DNA of 64,000 nt from JAAYRQ01 sp035647815 (GCA_035647815.1 DASRMR010000025.1:12569-76568), one strand, 5' to 3'. Positions 35,731-45,325 are shown, counted from the first letter of the stretch. Translations and numbers: made by a program. Notes: generated by a model not told the origin, from the sequence alone.

Positions 35731-36663
35731 CTACACTTTATATAATTGTCCTTCCATATGTTTCAGAATTTTCTCAACAAGTTTTTCTTTATTAGTGTGT
35801 TTTCCTACATCAAACCAAGTAATACGTTTATCTTTATTAAACCAAGTGAACTGCCTCTTAGCAAATCTTCTAGTATCTCTTTGAATCTCACTTATCATCT
35901 GCTCCTTAGTTAGAAAACCATCTAAATAATAGCATATTTGTTTATAACCTAGGGATTGCATGGATTTGAGATCCTGGTTGTATCCATTTTTTCTAAGTAT
36001 AATTACTTCTTCGATTAGCCCATTATCCAACATATCTAAGACCCTATTATTAATTTTTGCGTATAATTCTTGTCGCTCGAGATATAATCCTACACTAGAC
36101 AAATTGTATTTATCAGGATTTAGGTTTTGCATAGTAGAAAAAGGTTTACCTGTTATTTCATATACTTCAATAGCCCTAATTATTCTTCTTTGATCATTGT
36201 TGCTAATTATCTTAGCATAATCATTATCTATCTTTTTTAAATATTCATAAGCATATTCTAAACCTTTCTCACTTATGACTTGCTCCCACTTTTCCCTGAT
36301 TTCATTTCTAGTCTCCATAGGATAAAAGGTATAATCGTCTACTACAGCTTGATAATATAAACCAGTTCCACCTACTAAAATAGGGATAGTGTTATTCTTA
36401 TTTAATTGCTTAATTAACTTTTGGGCATCAGTTTGATAATCTACCACAGTATATTCTTGGTCAGGATTTACTATATCAATTAAATGATGTTTAACTTCCA
36501 TTTGTTTTTGGGGTGAAACCTTAGCAGTGCCTATATCCATACCTTTATAAACCTGCATGGAATCACACGATAATATTTCAGCATCTAGTCCCTGAGCAAC
36601 ATAAAGTGAAATTTCACTTTTTCCTACAGCAGTTGGACCGATTATACTAGCTAAATTATTCAC
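35731..36663 (-). CDS. miaA: tRNA dimethylallyltransferase
   Basis: Adds a dimethylallyl group to tRNA A37, the substrate of MiaB, which is encoded earlier in the same operon. Motifs: P-loop GPTAVGKSE, the catalytic region LSCDSMQVYKGMDIGTAK, and VGGTGLYYQAV, then KRQFTWFNKD near the C-terminus. The frame opens at GTG 36672, but GGGGTG 6 nt upstream supports GTG 36663, giving the usual N-terminus MNNLASIIGPTA. Confidence 0.95.
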   Translation of the reverse strand: MNNLASIIGPTAVGKSEISLYVAQGLDAEILSCDSMQVYKGMDIGTAKVSPQKQMEVKHHLIDIVNPDQEYTVVDYQTDAQKLIKQLNKNNTIPILVGGTGLYYQAVVDDYTFYPMETRNEIREKWEQVISEKGLEYAYEYLKKIDNDYAKIISNNDQRRIIRAIEVYEITGKPFSTMQNLNPDKYNLSSVGLYLERQELYAKINNRVLDMLDNGLIEEVIILRKNGYNQDLKSMQSLGYKQICYYLDGFLTKEQMISEIQRDTRRFAKRQFTWFNKDKRITWFDVGKHTNKEKLVEKILKHMEGQLYKV

Positions 36664-36689
36664 TTTACTCACCCCGTGATCTTGTTTTA

Positions 36690-37466
36690 TTATAAATCTA
36701 TAATTCCGTAAGTTATTTTATTGTTAGGACTACTAATAAAAGTGTTAATTCCTAGTTGGTCGAATTCCTCACTCCCTGCCACTTCCTTAACTACTACCCT
36801 TCGTCGTGCAATTCTACATGCTTCTTCTATAGAAGAAGGGGTTAATGGGTTATGATTAGCTAATAAACGCAAAGGTGATATTGCAGTACTTTTTAATAGT
36901 GGTTTTCTAAACATAGGATCAAAATACACTATATCAAATGAACTATCAGGTAATAATTTGAAATAAGCAAGATGTTCACTATTGATAACTTCGATACGGT
37001 GTATAGCTTCGTTTAACCACTCCATTTTAGAATTATATAACTTCATACCCCATTTTACTATCCATGCTATAGGTGATGATGACTCTAAGGCTACAACTTG
37101 GGCACTTGGATTAAAATAAGATGCAACTGTAGCATCTGCCCCTAATCCTAATGTACAATCGAGCAATTTGTCGTTATTTCTTAACCCTAAAGCATTTATA
37201 AGGGGGTCATTGGTACCTGTCTGCCTAAAAAATGAAATTCTAGTTTTTGCCATACTAGGATGGTAAAAGAACTTTTCTCCTTTTATATATAATACGGGTC
37301 CTTCACGATTCCATACTATAACCCCATCAGCCCTATAATCTTCTTGTATGGAAACTATACTTCTATCTTCACGAGCTATGAAAGGTAAATTTGTTTCAAT
37401 CAAAAACTCAGCTAAAAATTCGTTCATATCAATTTTAGATAGAGTAGTAGTAACTACAAGTTTCAT
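36690..37466 (-). CDS. RsmJ-like class I SAM-dependent methyltransferase
   Basis: A Rossmann methyltransferase with motif I LLDCTLGLGADATVAS, an acidic strand VVALESSS and the catalytic-type motif YFDPMFRKP (DPPY-like). This pattern is close to RsmJ (16S rRNA m2G1516) in enterobacteria, but the N-terminal ~80 residues differ and the substrate in Firmicutes is unknown. I start at ATG 37466, with AGAGG 7 nt upstream; the longer frame (37493) would run into mutL. Third from the end of the long operon between mutL and miaA, where such a gene is often found in Clostridia. Confidence 0.8.
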   Translation of the reverse strand: MKLVVTTTLSKIDMNEFLAEFLIETNLPFIAREDRSIVSIQEDYRADGVIVWNREGPVLYIKGEKFFYHPSMAKTRISFFRQTGTNDPLINALGLRNNDKLLDCTLGLGADATVASYFNPSAQVVALESSSPIAWIVKWGMKLYNSKMEWLNEAIHRIEVINSEHLAYFKLLPDSSFDIVYFDPMFRKPLLKSTAISPLRLLANHNPLTPSSIEEACRIARRRVVVKEVAGSEEFDQLGINTFISSPNNKITYGIIDL

Positions 37467-37470
37467 AGCA

Positions 37471-39204
37471 TTACCTCTTAAACATACGTTCAATATCGCT
37501 ATGGTTTAATTTTATTATAGTTGGCCTACCGTGAGGACAATTTCTATAATCATCAGTTTTGAATAGCTTTTGTATAATTGTTTCCATCTCCTGAAAATTT
37601 AAACGAGTACCAGCCTTTATAGATCTTTTACAAGCCATAGTAATTATGGCTTTATCGTGTATATCTACTGTTTTATCATCTTTTAGTAGTTCTATAATTT
37701 CTAATATTAACTCCTCTTCTTGCCCAAAACTTATACTAGGCGCACTTCTTAAAATTATGGAATCATAACCTAAAGGCTCTATAGTAAACCCTAAGCTTTT
37801 AAATATATCTATGTTTTCTATAAGTAACTCTATATCTCTAGATGATAAATCAAAAGTTAGTGGAAAAGCTAATATTTGAGAATTCGGGTTATTGTTTAAA
37901 TATTGATTTTTCAGCTTTGCATAATTTATTCTTTCTTCTGCTGCATGTTGATCTATAAACCATAAGGCTGCATCATATTCAATTAAAATGTAAGTATTAC
38001 TATATTGACCGATTATTTTGTAAGGGGTTTCGGTAAAATTACTAATACTAGGTTCTCCCAGATAACTACTGTCAGAAGTTATTAAGTTGTTATTATTGAC
38101 AGGCGCGATGAAATCGAAAGGATTATTTTCAAACAGAACATGTCTTTCCGCTGATTCATGTATAGTAGAATGGTGCTTTTCAGTGTTAGTATCCGATTGC
38201 CATTTATGTACTGGATTATATTCTATCTTACTTAATCTTTCCTTAATAACTCGATATACAATTTGAAATACATCTTTTTCATTTCTAAAGCGAACTTCAC
38301 TTTTCTGAGGATGCACATTAACATCGACTTCTTCAGCTAATATCTTTATAGATATTATAATTATAGGATGCTCTCTAGAAATTAATAATCCTTTATAAGC
38401 AGTATCAATAGCTTTGTATAACATACCACTACGAATCGGGCGGGAATTCACAAAAAAGTGTTGGTTTTTACGACTCCGTTTAGTAAAATCAGGAGATGAT
38501 ATTAAGCCTTGTACTGAATATTGACTACCTTGGTAATCTATACTAATTAATGAGTCTGCAAAATCATGGCCAAAAATAGCTCGTACAACATCTTGCAAGT
38601 TACCATTACCAGGTGTTTTATAATATTGCTTGTCATCTTTCTTGAAACTAAAAGATATTTCAGGATGAGCTAAGGCATATTTACAAACTAGGTCATGTAC
38701 TACATTACCCTCGGTAACTGTAGTTTTGAGAAAACTTTTCCTAGCTGGCATATTATAAAAAAGGTCATAGATTATAATTCTAGTTCCTTTTGGTGTGGGA
38801 AAAGCTGCTAATTCTTTAATAGACCCATCTTCAAGTTCTGCTTTTATGCCATTTTCATCTGATTTATTTGTAAACACAGTAACTTTAGCTACTGAAGCAA
38901 TACTAGGTAATGCCTCACCTCGAAAACCCATAGTATATATCTGGTGTAAATCATCTGTAGAACCTATTTTACTAGTAGCATGACGTAAAAAGGCTAAAGG
39001 TAATTCTTCTTTAGTCAGTCCTATCCCATCATCTTCTACTTCTATGGAGTCTTTACCACCATTAAGTATAGACACATCGATTTTCGAGGCTTTAGCATCT
39101 ATAGAGTTCTCTATTAATTCTTTTACTATTGATGCAGGTCTATCGATAACTTCTCCAGCCGCTATTTTATTAATTAAATCATCATTAAGCAACTTTATTG
39201 ACAT
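37471..39204 (-). CDS. mutL: DNA mismatch repair protein MutL
   Basis: GHKL ATPase that couples MutS mismatch recognition to strand cutting. ATPase motifs: IAAGEVIDRPASIVKEL and ENSIDA (Glu32, Asn33), DDGIGL, TMGFRGEALPSI. The C-terminal endonuclease domain has DQHAAEERINYAK (418-430), ACKRSIKAG and CPHGRPT, as in Firmicutes MutL that cut DNA themselves. The consensus DQHA-x2-E-x4-E has Ala429 in place of the last Glu. The gene shares one nucleotide with the deacetylase gene upstream. 577 residues is slightly short because the linker is compact. Confidence 0.96.
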   Translation of the reverse strand: MSIKLLNDDLINKIAAGEVIDRPASIVKELIENSIDAKASKIDVSILNGGKDSIEVEDDGIGLTKEELPLAFLRHATSKIGSTDDLHQIYTMGFRGEALPSIASVAKVTVFTNKSDENGIKAELEDGSIKELAAFPTPKGTRIIIYDLFYNMPARKSFLKTTVTEGNVVHDLVCKYALAHPEISFSFKKDDKQYYKTPGNGNLQDVVRAIFGHDFADSLISIDYQGSQYSVQGLISSPDFTKRSRKNQHFFVNSRPIRSGMLYKAIDTAYKGLLISREHPIIIISIKILAEEVDVNVHPQKSEVRFRNEKDVFQIVYRVIKERLSKIEYNPVHKWQSDTNTEKHHSTIHESAERHVLFENNPFDFIAPVNNNNLITSDSSYLGEPSISNFTETPYKIIGQYSNTYILIEYDAALWFIDQHAAEERINYAKLKNQYLNNNPNSQILAFPLTFDLSSRDIELLIENIDIFKSLGFTIEPLGYDSIILRSAPSISFGQEEELILEIIELLKDDKTVDIHDKAIITMACKRSIKAGTRLNFQEMETIIQKLFKTDDYRNCPHGRPTIIKLNHSDIERMFKR

Positions 39205-40550
39205 TAATAAACCGTCTCCAAGTTTTCATTACAATTGTACATATAATACTTATCTAACACCTTATCTTGTAAGTAAACTATATTAAATTTCCCCATCTCA
39301 ATCATGTCTTTGTATGCCTGTCTAGCATGTGCCTGACAAGTTGAACATGCATAAATAGGTATAGATATACAGTAAACATCATAAGTTGTTCCACTGCTTT
39401 GCCGTGAAGCTGAATTAATAGTTTTAAACCCTAGACATTGGTCGCATATTCTAAGTAGGTTTCTCTGGTTTTCGCTAATTCCTTCAGTATCATAGTAGAC
39501 TCGGTTATTTTCTTTTTTAAATTCTTCAGAACTTCTTCGCACTCGGTCAACTACTTCTTCTCGTGTAAAATAATTATGTCTTTGTAGCTCGATTACCTTT
39601 TTTATATGGTCTATATTTCCCCTCGGTTCTTTCAGCTGTCCCGGCACATAACCAGGTTCTTTAAGATTAGAATAATCAATCCCTGCCATTGCCATTATTA
39701 TAGCTGCATTAACATAGGGTAGAGCTGTTTCGACAGAATAGCCACCTTCTAATACTGCAATATCAGGGTTTAATTTAGTGTTTAAATCTGCATAACCTTG
39801 AGCAGTAAAAGCCATATCAGCTAAAGGATCACTAAAATGGTTATCTTGCCCAGCAGAATTTACAATTAATTCAGGCTCAAAATCTTCTAATATTGGAAGT
39901 ATTAAATCTTCTAAAACATAATTAAATCCATAATCAGTAGTTTTAGGTAATAAAGGTATATTTATATTAGTACCATATGCTAATGGGCCACCTAATTCTT
40001 CCACAAATCCTGTGCCCGGATATAAAGTACGTCCATCTTGATGAAAAGAAATAAAGAGTACATCTGGATCATCATAAAACATTTCTTGCGTACCATCTCC
40101 ATGATGAACATCAGTATCTATGATAGCTATCCTTTTCAAGCCGTATTTCTTTCTAATATATTCAACCATTATTGCTTCATTATTTATATTACAAAAACCA
40201 CGATTACCATGAGTTACAGTCATAGCATGATGTCCAGGCGGTCTAACTATAGCAAATCCATTATCAATTTCATTGTTTAAAACTGCATCTGCAATAGTAA
40301 TAGATGAACCAGCCGCTATAAAATGTGCCTCAGTTAAATGAGTGTTTAACTCAGGTACAACAAAATGCGCTCTCAAAATATCTTTAGGCTCACATAATGT
40401 TGGACGATATTCTGTAATATTTGGTAAATCCATTATTCCTTCTTCAAAGAGATAATCTCTAGTATATAATAAACGTTCTTCTCGTTCTGGATGTGTTGGA
40501 GATATACCCCAATCAAAAGCAGGAAAGAAAAGAACACCAGTATTTCTCAT
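39204..40550 (-). CDS. Histone-deacetylase-family (arginase-fold) amidohydrolase with Cys-rich C-terminal extension
   Basis: Zinc amidohydrolase of the HDAC/acetylpolyamine amidohydrolase superfamily. Catalytic motifs: RPPGHHAM (His pair), DTDVHHGDGTQ (zinc Asp-His), NSAGQDNHFSDPLA (second Asp) and LEGGYS (Tyr). Beyond the ~320-residue core is an extra ~120 residues with two cysteine pairs, CDQC and CSTC, that could form a small zinc site. Bacterial members deacetylate acetyl-lysine, acetylpolyamines or acetoin-pathway proteins (AcuC). The substrate here is open; spermidine genes elsewhere in the window make acetylpolyamine one option. The ATG lies 4 nt inside the end of the hydantoinase-like gene and its stop touches mutL, indicating coupled translation. 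Confidence 0.85.
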   Translation of the reverse strand: MRNTGVLFFPAFDWGISPTHPEREERLLYTRDYLFEEGIMDLPNITEYRPTLCEPKDILRAHFVVPELNTHLTEAHFIAAGSSITIADAVLNNEIDNGFAIVRPPGHHAMTVTHGNRGFCNINNEAIMVEYIRKKYGLKRIAIIDTDVHHGDGTQEMFYDDPDVLFISFHQDGRTLYPGTGFVEELGGPLAYGTNINIPLLPKTTDYGFNYVLEDLILPILEDFEPELIVNSAGQDNHFSDPLADMAFTAQGYADLNTKLNPDIAVLEGGYSVETALPYVNAAIIMAMAGIDYSNLKEPGYVPGQLKEPRGNIDHIKKVIELQRHNYFTREEVVDRVRRSSEEFKKENNRVYYDTEGISENQRNLLRICDQCLGFKTINSASRQSSGTTYDVYCISIPIYACSTCQAHARQAYKDMIEMGKFNIVYLQDKVLDKYYMYNCNENLETVY

Positions 40551-42235
40551 ATGTCTGCCACCCCCGTAAATTCATTTATAAATCCTGGTTTTATTTGTAC
40601 ACCTATATCAAAGATTCTACCGCCCCTATTCCAACCCCTGATAACATTAAATTGTTCTTCCATGTAAAAAGTAGCTTCATCGTCATAACCACTAATGCCT
40701 CTTTCTTTTAAAGTGTTGTGTAAATGGTTTAATGCTAATTCTTTAGCATCTTCGATGTTGAACTCAAACGAATTAGTAATCTTATCAAAAAAGCCTCCAG
40801 GCTCTATAGAATAGTAACTATTTTCTGTATCTACATGTAAGTTTACATTAATCGTTGGTCTAGTTACAGATGTTCCTAGAGCATTGGCGACTGGACTATA
40901 TTCGTGAATAAAATGGGAAACGTTTAGATGTTTTGCTAGTACAGGTACAATAGCTGTTGAAGCTGCCCCAACACCTATTATTCTTTCTAGCTTAAACTTG
41001 CGTTCATTGACAACTTCCCATACTTTGTAGGCTGGTTCCTTTTCCCACTGTTTAAACATAAATTCAATTGCTGTTTCTAAACTGTTTAAAACTATGTTTA
41101 TTGCTTCTTTTGTTACTACATCTACACTTATGTCATGTTTATCTGCAAAACTTTTTATGTTTTCCAAGGAATTTTCATAATCCCCTATTTCTAATTCATA
41201 AAAAGTATTAAAAACATCAGTAACTGTAACTCCCTTACCACCAAAACATGCGGCTACACCTACTCGTTTATCTAGCCCTATTTTATCATCTGTAAAAGTT
41301 ATCTGGCTATCACCGCCTAAAGGTAGTGATGTGACAGAAAAGGCATCTACATGAGTGAAACGGTCTTTGATAACTGCTCCCTTAGAGGCGTGTAATGGTT
41401 CTCCTTCTATTAGTAAGGAAATATCTGATGTAGTTCCACCAATATCAATTACTACAGAATTAGTATTATCCATAGTTAATGCTACACCACCCATAGTACT
41501 CGCTGCCGGTCCTGAATAAATAGTTTGACATGGGTACATTCTTGAAACCTCTAGAGGTACAGTACCACCATCTGCTTTCAAAACATGTACTTCTGTTTGT
41601 ATGTTTCTTGCTTCTAAAGCTTTTTCTACATTATCAACAAAGTTGTTCCACTCATGGTAAATCATGCTTGTGTAATAAGTAGTAGCAGCTCTCCGGCTAA
41701 AATTCAATTGATTAGAAATGGAAGAACTAGTTAAGACTAATGCTTCTGGGTATAGTTTGTTAAATAGTTCTTTGACCAATTCTTCATGTTTGTTATTACG
41801 ATTTGAGAATTTTCCTGCTATAGCAATTCTTTTTATTTTCAGTTTTTTAATTTCTTTTATAAGTTTTTCTACCTCGTCACGATTAATTTCTTCTGTTTCG
41901 TTCCCCCTAAAATCAATCACACCTTTTAAAAAGTAGGTGTAGTCACCAATTTTATAATATGAATTAGGTAATCCATAACCAGGAATCAAAACTAAGGCAG
42001 TCGGTTCCACATTACCCGTTGCTAAAAGATTTGTTACTGCAGTCGTACTAATAACTATTCGTTCAATTAATTTAGTATCGGAAACATTAACTAATAGTTT
42101 ATCTAGAGTGGTAAAAAGACTTTCACTTAGATTGAAGTTGTTAGTTGCGGTTTTATTTGAATGAAGAATAGTACCCGATTTTGTTAAAGCACCATCTGTA
42201 AAAGTACCACCAACATCAATACCTATAAGATACAA
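40547..42235 (-). CDS. Hydantoinase/oxoprolinase family protein (HyuA-like), alone without HyuB
   Basis: ASKHA-fold ATPase with the hydantoinase A/oxoprolinase phosphate-binding start GIDVGGTFTDGAL and the second motif VVIDIGGTTSDISLL near 265-280. IGVGAAST and ANALGTSVTRP are further family blocks. Classical members couple ATP hydrolysis to ring opening of hydantoins, 5-oxoproline or to acetone carboxylation, together with a HyuB subunit. No hyuB is present; the partner gene is instead the deacetylase-fold enzyme, overlapping by 4 nt. TTG start, GGAGG 8 nt upstream. Function unknown. Confidence 0.82.
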   Translation of the reverse strand: MYLIGIDVGGTFTDGALTKSGTILHSNKTATNNFNLSESLFTTLDKLLVNVSDTKLIERIVISTTAVTNLLATGNVEPTALVLIPGYGLPNSYYKIGDYTYFLKGVIDFRGNETEEINRDEVEKLIKEIKKLKIKRIAIAGKFSNRNNKHEELVKELFNKLYPEALVLTSSSISNQLNFSRRAATTYYTSMIYHEWNNFVDNVEKALEARNIQTEVHVLKADGGTVPLEVSRMYPCQTIYSGPAASTMGGVALTMDNTNSVVIDIGGTTSDISLLIEGEPLHASKGAVIKDRFTHVDAFSVTSLPLGGDSQITFTDDKIGLDKRVGVAACFGGKGVTVTDVFNTFYELEIGDYENSLENIKSFADKHDISVDVVTKEAINIVLNSLETAIEFMFKQWEKEPAYKVWEVVNERKFKLERIIGVGAASTAIVPVLAKHLNVSHFIHEYSPVANALGTSVTRPTINVNLHVDTENSYYSIEPGGFFDKITNSFEFNIEDAKELALNHLHNTLKERGISGYDDEATFYMEEQFNVIRGWNRGGRIFDIGVQIKPGFINEFTGVADI

Positions 42236-42253
42236 TATTAAGCCCTCCTTATT

Positions 42254-44824
42254 TTAAGTAATTTCTTCTTTCCATTTATGCAAATATGATAATGCCTGAA
42301 ATGGAGTTATATCATCTAAAACAAGCTCATTTAATTGTTTTATAAAATCTGGTTTTTCATCAAATAGAATAGGTTGGATATAAGGTTCTGGTTTGATTAA
42401 ATTAGGTTCTAATTCTAATTCTTCTAAAATTTCATTAGCTCTATTTACTACCTTTGCAGGTAGTCCCGCTAATTTGGCCACATGAACACCATAACTTTTA
42501 TCTGCCTTGCCTGGTAAAACCTTTTTCAGAAATACTACTGTATCACCAGTATCTTTTACAGAAACAGATAAATTAATAATTGAGGAGTGTTTTTCAACTA
42601 ATGTGGTTAATTCATGGTAATGGGTAGCAAAAAGTGTACGAGCGTTAATTTCTGACAAGATATATTCACTGACAGCTTTAGCTATACTTAACCCGTCATA
42701 AGTACTAGTTCCCCGACCAATTTCATCTAAAATGATTAGGCTTTTTTTTGTAGCATTATTCAATATATTTGCTACTTCCACCATTTCTAACATAAAAGTA
42801 CTCTGCCCAGCAGCTAAATCATCAGAAGCACCTACTCGAGTAAATATCTTATCTGCAATTCCTATTGCAGCATACTCAGCCGGAATAAAGCTGCCCATTT
42901 GAGCCATTAAAACTAAAAGTGCTATCTGTCTCATGTAAGTACTCTTACCACCCATATTAGGACCAGTTATTAACGCAAAACTAATATTATTACCATCTAT
43001 TTTAACATCATTAGGTACAAAGCGAGAATCAATCAAATACTGCTCTACTACTGGATGACGTCCGTTTTTTATATTTATTTTAATACTATTATCAATGTTT
43101 GGCCGATTATAGTCATTATTGTAGGCAACTTGGGCTAATGAATAGACTACATCTAAAATAGCGATTTGGAATGCAGAATTTTGAATCCGGGGTATATATT
43201 CAATCAGCTTATCTTTAAGTTGATTATAATGTTCATATTCTAAATTAAACAGCTTCTCTCTTGCTCCCAGAATCCGGTCTTCATAGTTTTTTAGTTCCTC
43301 ACATATGAACCGTTCAGCATTTACTAAGGTTTGTTTTCTGTGGTATTCAGGTGGTGCTAATTCTTTGTTAGCATTACTTAACTCAATATAATAGCCAAAA
43401 ACCTTATTAAACCCTATTTTCAAGTTCCTAATCCCTAAGCGTTCCTTCTCGCTAGCCTCAAAATCAACTAACCAATTACTACCTTGCTTCGATAAATTAC
43501 GTAATTCATCAATATCGTGATTATAACCATCACAAAATATATAACCTTCTTTTATGCTTAATGGTGGTTCATCAGATATGGTGTTATTTATAAGTTCATA
43601 TAAATCGTATAGATCATCTAATGCTGCAATCGACTGTAATAACTGGCTTTCACAAGAAGTTAGTAAGTTGATAATATCTTTCAAGGATAGTATAGATGTT
43701 TTTAAAGCTAATAAATCGCGAGGTGTAATAAGACTACTACCGATTTTCCCTGCTAATCTTTCCAGATCATAAATACTAGGTAAGGTGTTTTTTAGTGAAT
43801 CCATCAAAGATAAATTGTTTTTTATCTCCTCAACTGCATCTAAGCGAATGTTTATATCATCAACATTTCTTAAAGGTTGTTCAATCCATGTTTTCAAAGT
43901 TCTTTTACCCATAGCAGTAGCACAATAATCTAATATGGATAATAAAGAACCATCTCTTTTTCCATCTCTTAAGGCTGTAGTCAATTCTAAGTTCTTTCTA
44001 GTAGAGTAATCCATCTCTAAATAATTATTAGTTTGGTATGGGCGTATCCCTTGAATATGTTTTAAAGATATCTTCTGGGTCTTAGTTAAAAAGTTAATAA
44101 TAGTAGCAGTTGCGCAAATACCTGCAGTGTAATTTTGTAAACCAAAAGCTTCAAGTGTAACCATATCAAAATGCTCAAGTAAAACTTTATTCGCTTTATC
44201 TAAGTTAAAATTATCTTCTTCTATATATGTAATTGAAGTGTTTTTCAGGGTATCTACCATTGTATCCCATTCTAGATCAAATGTAGAGCGAACAGGAATT
44301 AAGCATTCCGCAGGTTTTAATCTTTGTGTTTCGCTTTCTAATGATAACAGTTGACTTTCTCCTGTAAGTTCCGTTACCCAAAAATCTCCGGTTGAAACAT
44401 CTAAATAAGCTAGTCCTAATACTTGGTCAAGATCAAAAATAGCCATTAAATAGTTGTTGCTTGCTTCATCTAACATACTATTTTCCAGTACAGTTCCCGG
44501 AGTAATTACCTGAATAACTTCTCTTTTTACAATACCTTTGGCTTTTTTAGGATCTTCAACTTGTTCACATATAGCTACTTTAAATCCCCTATCAATTAAT
44601 TTCGCTATATAGCTTGTAGCAGAATGGTGAGGTATACCACACATGGGGATTTTTTCTCTTCCATCTCTTGCCGTTAGTACTATCTCAAGTTCTTTAGAAG
44701 CTATTTTAGCATCTTCAAAAAACATTTCATAAAAATCACCTAATCTGAAAAAAAGTATGGCATCTTGGTGTTGTGCTTTAATTTCTAAATATTGTTGAAT
44801 CATAGGTGTAACTTTTGCGGACAA
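42254..44824 (-). CDS. mutS: DNA mismatch repair protein MutS
   Basis: Mismatch recognition ATPase of 856 residues. The mismatch-reading Phe-x-Glu motif is FRLGDFYEMF (Phe31, Glu33). The C-terminal ATPase has Walker A TGPNMGGKST, Walker B LIILDEIGRGTSTYDG and the dimerisation FATHYHELT. The start is TTG, supported by AGGAGG 9 nt upstream; a 26-nt perfect palindrome lies just before this ribosome site. In B. subtilis cotE lies between ymcA (ricA) and mutS; it is absent here. Confidence 0.97.
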   Translation of the reverse strand: MSAKVTPMIQQYLEIKAQHQDAILFFRLGDFYEMFFEDAKIASKELEIVLTARDGREKIPMCGIPHHSATSYIAKLIDRGFKVAICEQVEDPKKAKGIVKREVIQVITPGTVLENSMLDEASNNYLMAIFDLDQVLGLAYLDVSTGDFWVTELTGESQLLSLESETQRLKPAECLIPVRSTFDLEWDTMVDTLKNTSITYIEEDNFNLDKANKVLLEHFDMVTLEAFGLQNYTAGICATATIINFLTKTQKISLKHIQGIRPYQTNNYLEMDYSTRKNLELTTALRDGKRDGSLLSILDYCATAMGKRTLKTWIEQPLRNVDDINIRLDAVEEIKNNLSLMDSLKNTLPSIYDLERLAGKIGSSLITPRDLLALKTSILSLKDIINLLTSCESQLLQSIAALDDLYDLYELINNTISDEPPLSIKEGYIFCDGYNHDIDELRNLSKQGSNWLVDFEASEKERLGIRNLKIGFNKVFGYYIELSNANKELAPPEYHRKQTLVNAERFICEELKNYEDRILGAREKLFNLEYEHYNQLKDKLIEYIPRIQNSAFQIAILDVVYSLAQVAYNNDYNRPNIDNSIKINIKNGRHPVVEQYLIDSRFVPNDVKIDGNNISFALITGPNMGGKSTYMRQIALLVLMAQMGSFIPAEYAAIGIADKIFTRVGASDDLAAGQSTFMLEMVEVANILNNATKKSLIILDEIGRGTSTYDGLSIAKAVSEYILSEINARTLFATHYHELTTLVEKHSSIINLSVSVKDTGDTVVFLKKVLPGKADKSYGVHVAKLAGLPAKVVNRANEILEELELEPNLIKPEPYIQPILFDEKPDFIKQLNELVLDDITPFQALSYLHKWKEEIT

Positions 44825-44844
44825 ATCCCTATACCTCCTAAAGA

Positions 44845-44870
44845 GAAAGACTTAGTATACTAAGTCTTTC
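44845..44870 (-). promoter_or_regulatory. Perfect palindrome before the mutS ribosome site
   Basis: GAAAGACTTAGTA joined to TACTAAGTCTTTC, a 26-nt perfect palindrome 5 nt before the mutS ribosome binding site and 70 nt after the ricA stop. It lacks a U-tract on the minus strand, so it is not a standard terminator. It could be an operator, an RNase site or an mRNA stem that modulates mutS translation. Confidence 0.5.
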
Positions 44871-44939
44871 AATTAATTGCTATATATTTTTCAAATTATA
44901 TGTAGCTTAGTAGCTGTCACCGCAAGAATCACAGCCCGT

Positions 44940-45287
44940 TTAAGAATCATCCGCGCTAGATATAGCTTGATTCAATGACTGATAAACTGCTTGCATTAGA
45001 TTATCGAATTTTTCTTGAGCAATCATCATTTCTTGAATTAATGAATTGGTAGATAGTTGTTGTTCTAGTATGGCAATATGGTTTTCTTCATTACCAGGCA
45101 CAATTAGCCCACTTTCTTTTTTGTTTTCTAACTTTAATCTAGCATCTTGATAACGCATAATTAAGTCATAAGCATCTGTGTCCTCTATAAGCTTTTGCTG
45201 TAAATCTTTTAAAAGATTAATTTCATCAGAATCTGCTATAGAGCTTCCTAGGTCGAAAGCCTTTTTAATAATATTTTCTGTTGTCAA
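44940..45287 (-). CDS. ricA: YlbF/YmcA-family protein RicA, apparently truncated
   Basis: A helical 115-residue protein of the YlbF/YmcA family (FDLGSSIADSDEINLLKDLQ; YQDARLKLENKK). It is adjacent to miaB, as ymcA is in B. subtilis, where RicA acts with RicF and RicT in a Fe-S-containing complex affecting mRNA maturation and development. GGAGG 8 nt upstream sets a TTG start at 45287; the frame extends five codons further. The frame ends in TAA, but the ten following in-frame codons read TGCDSCGDSY before a second stop at 44907-44909. Family members carry cysteines in their C-terminal tail, so the natural product may be longer. Confidence 0.8.
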   Translation of the reverse strand: MTTENIIKKAFDLGSSIADSDEINLLKDLQQKLIEDTDAYDLIMRYQDARLKLENKKESGLIVPGNEENHIAILEQQLSTNSLIQEMMIAQEKFDNLMQAVYQSLNQAISSADDS

Positions 45288-45325
45288 TGATTCAACCTCC
45301 AATTTTATTTTAGTGCATTAAAACA

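Noticed and set aside
37481..37491. AACATACGTTC, resembling a LexA box
   Set aside because: It lies within the last codons of mutL, lacks the full left arm and is not near a promoter.
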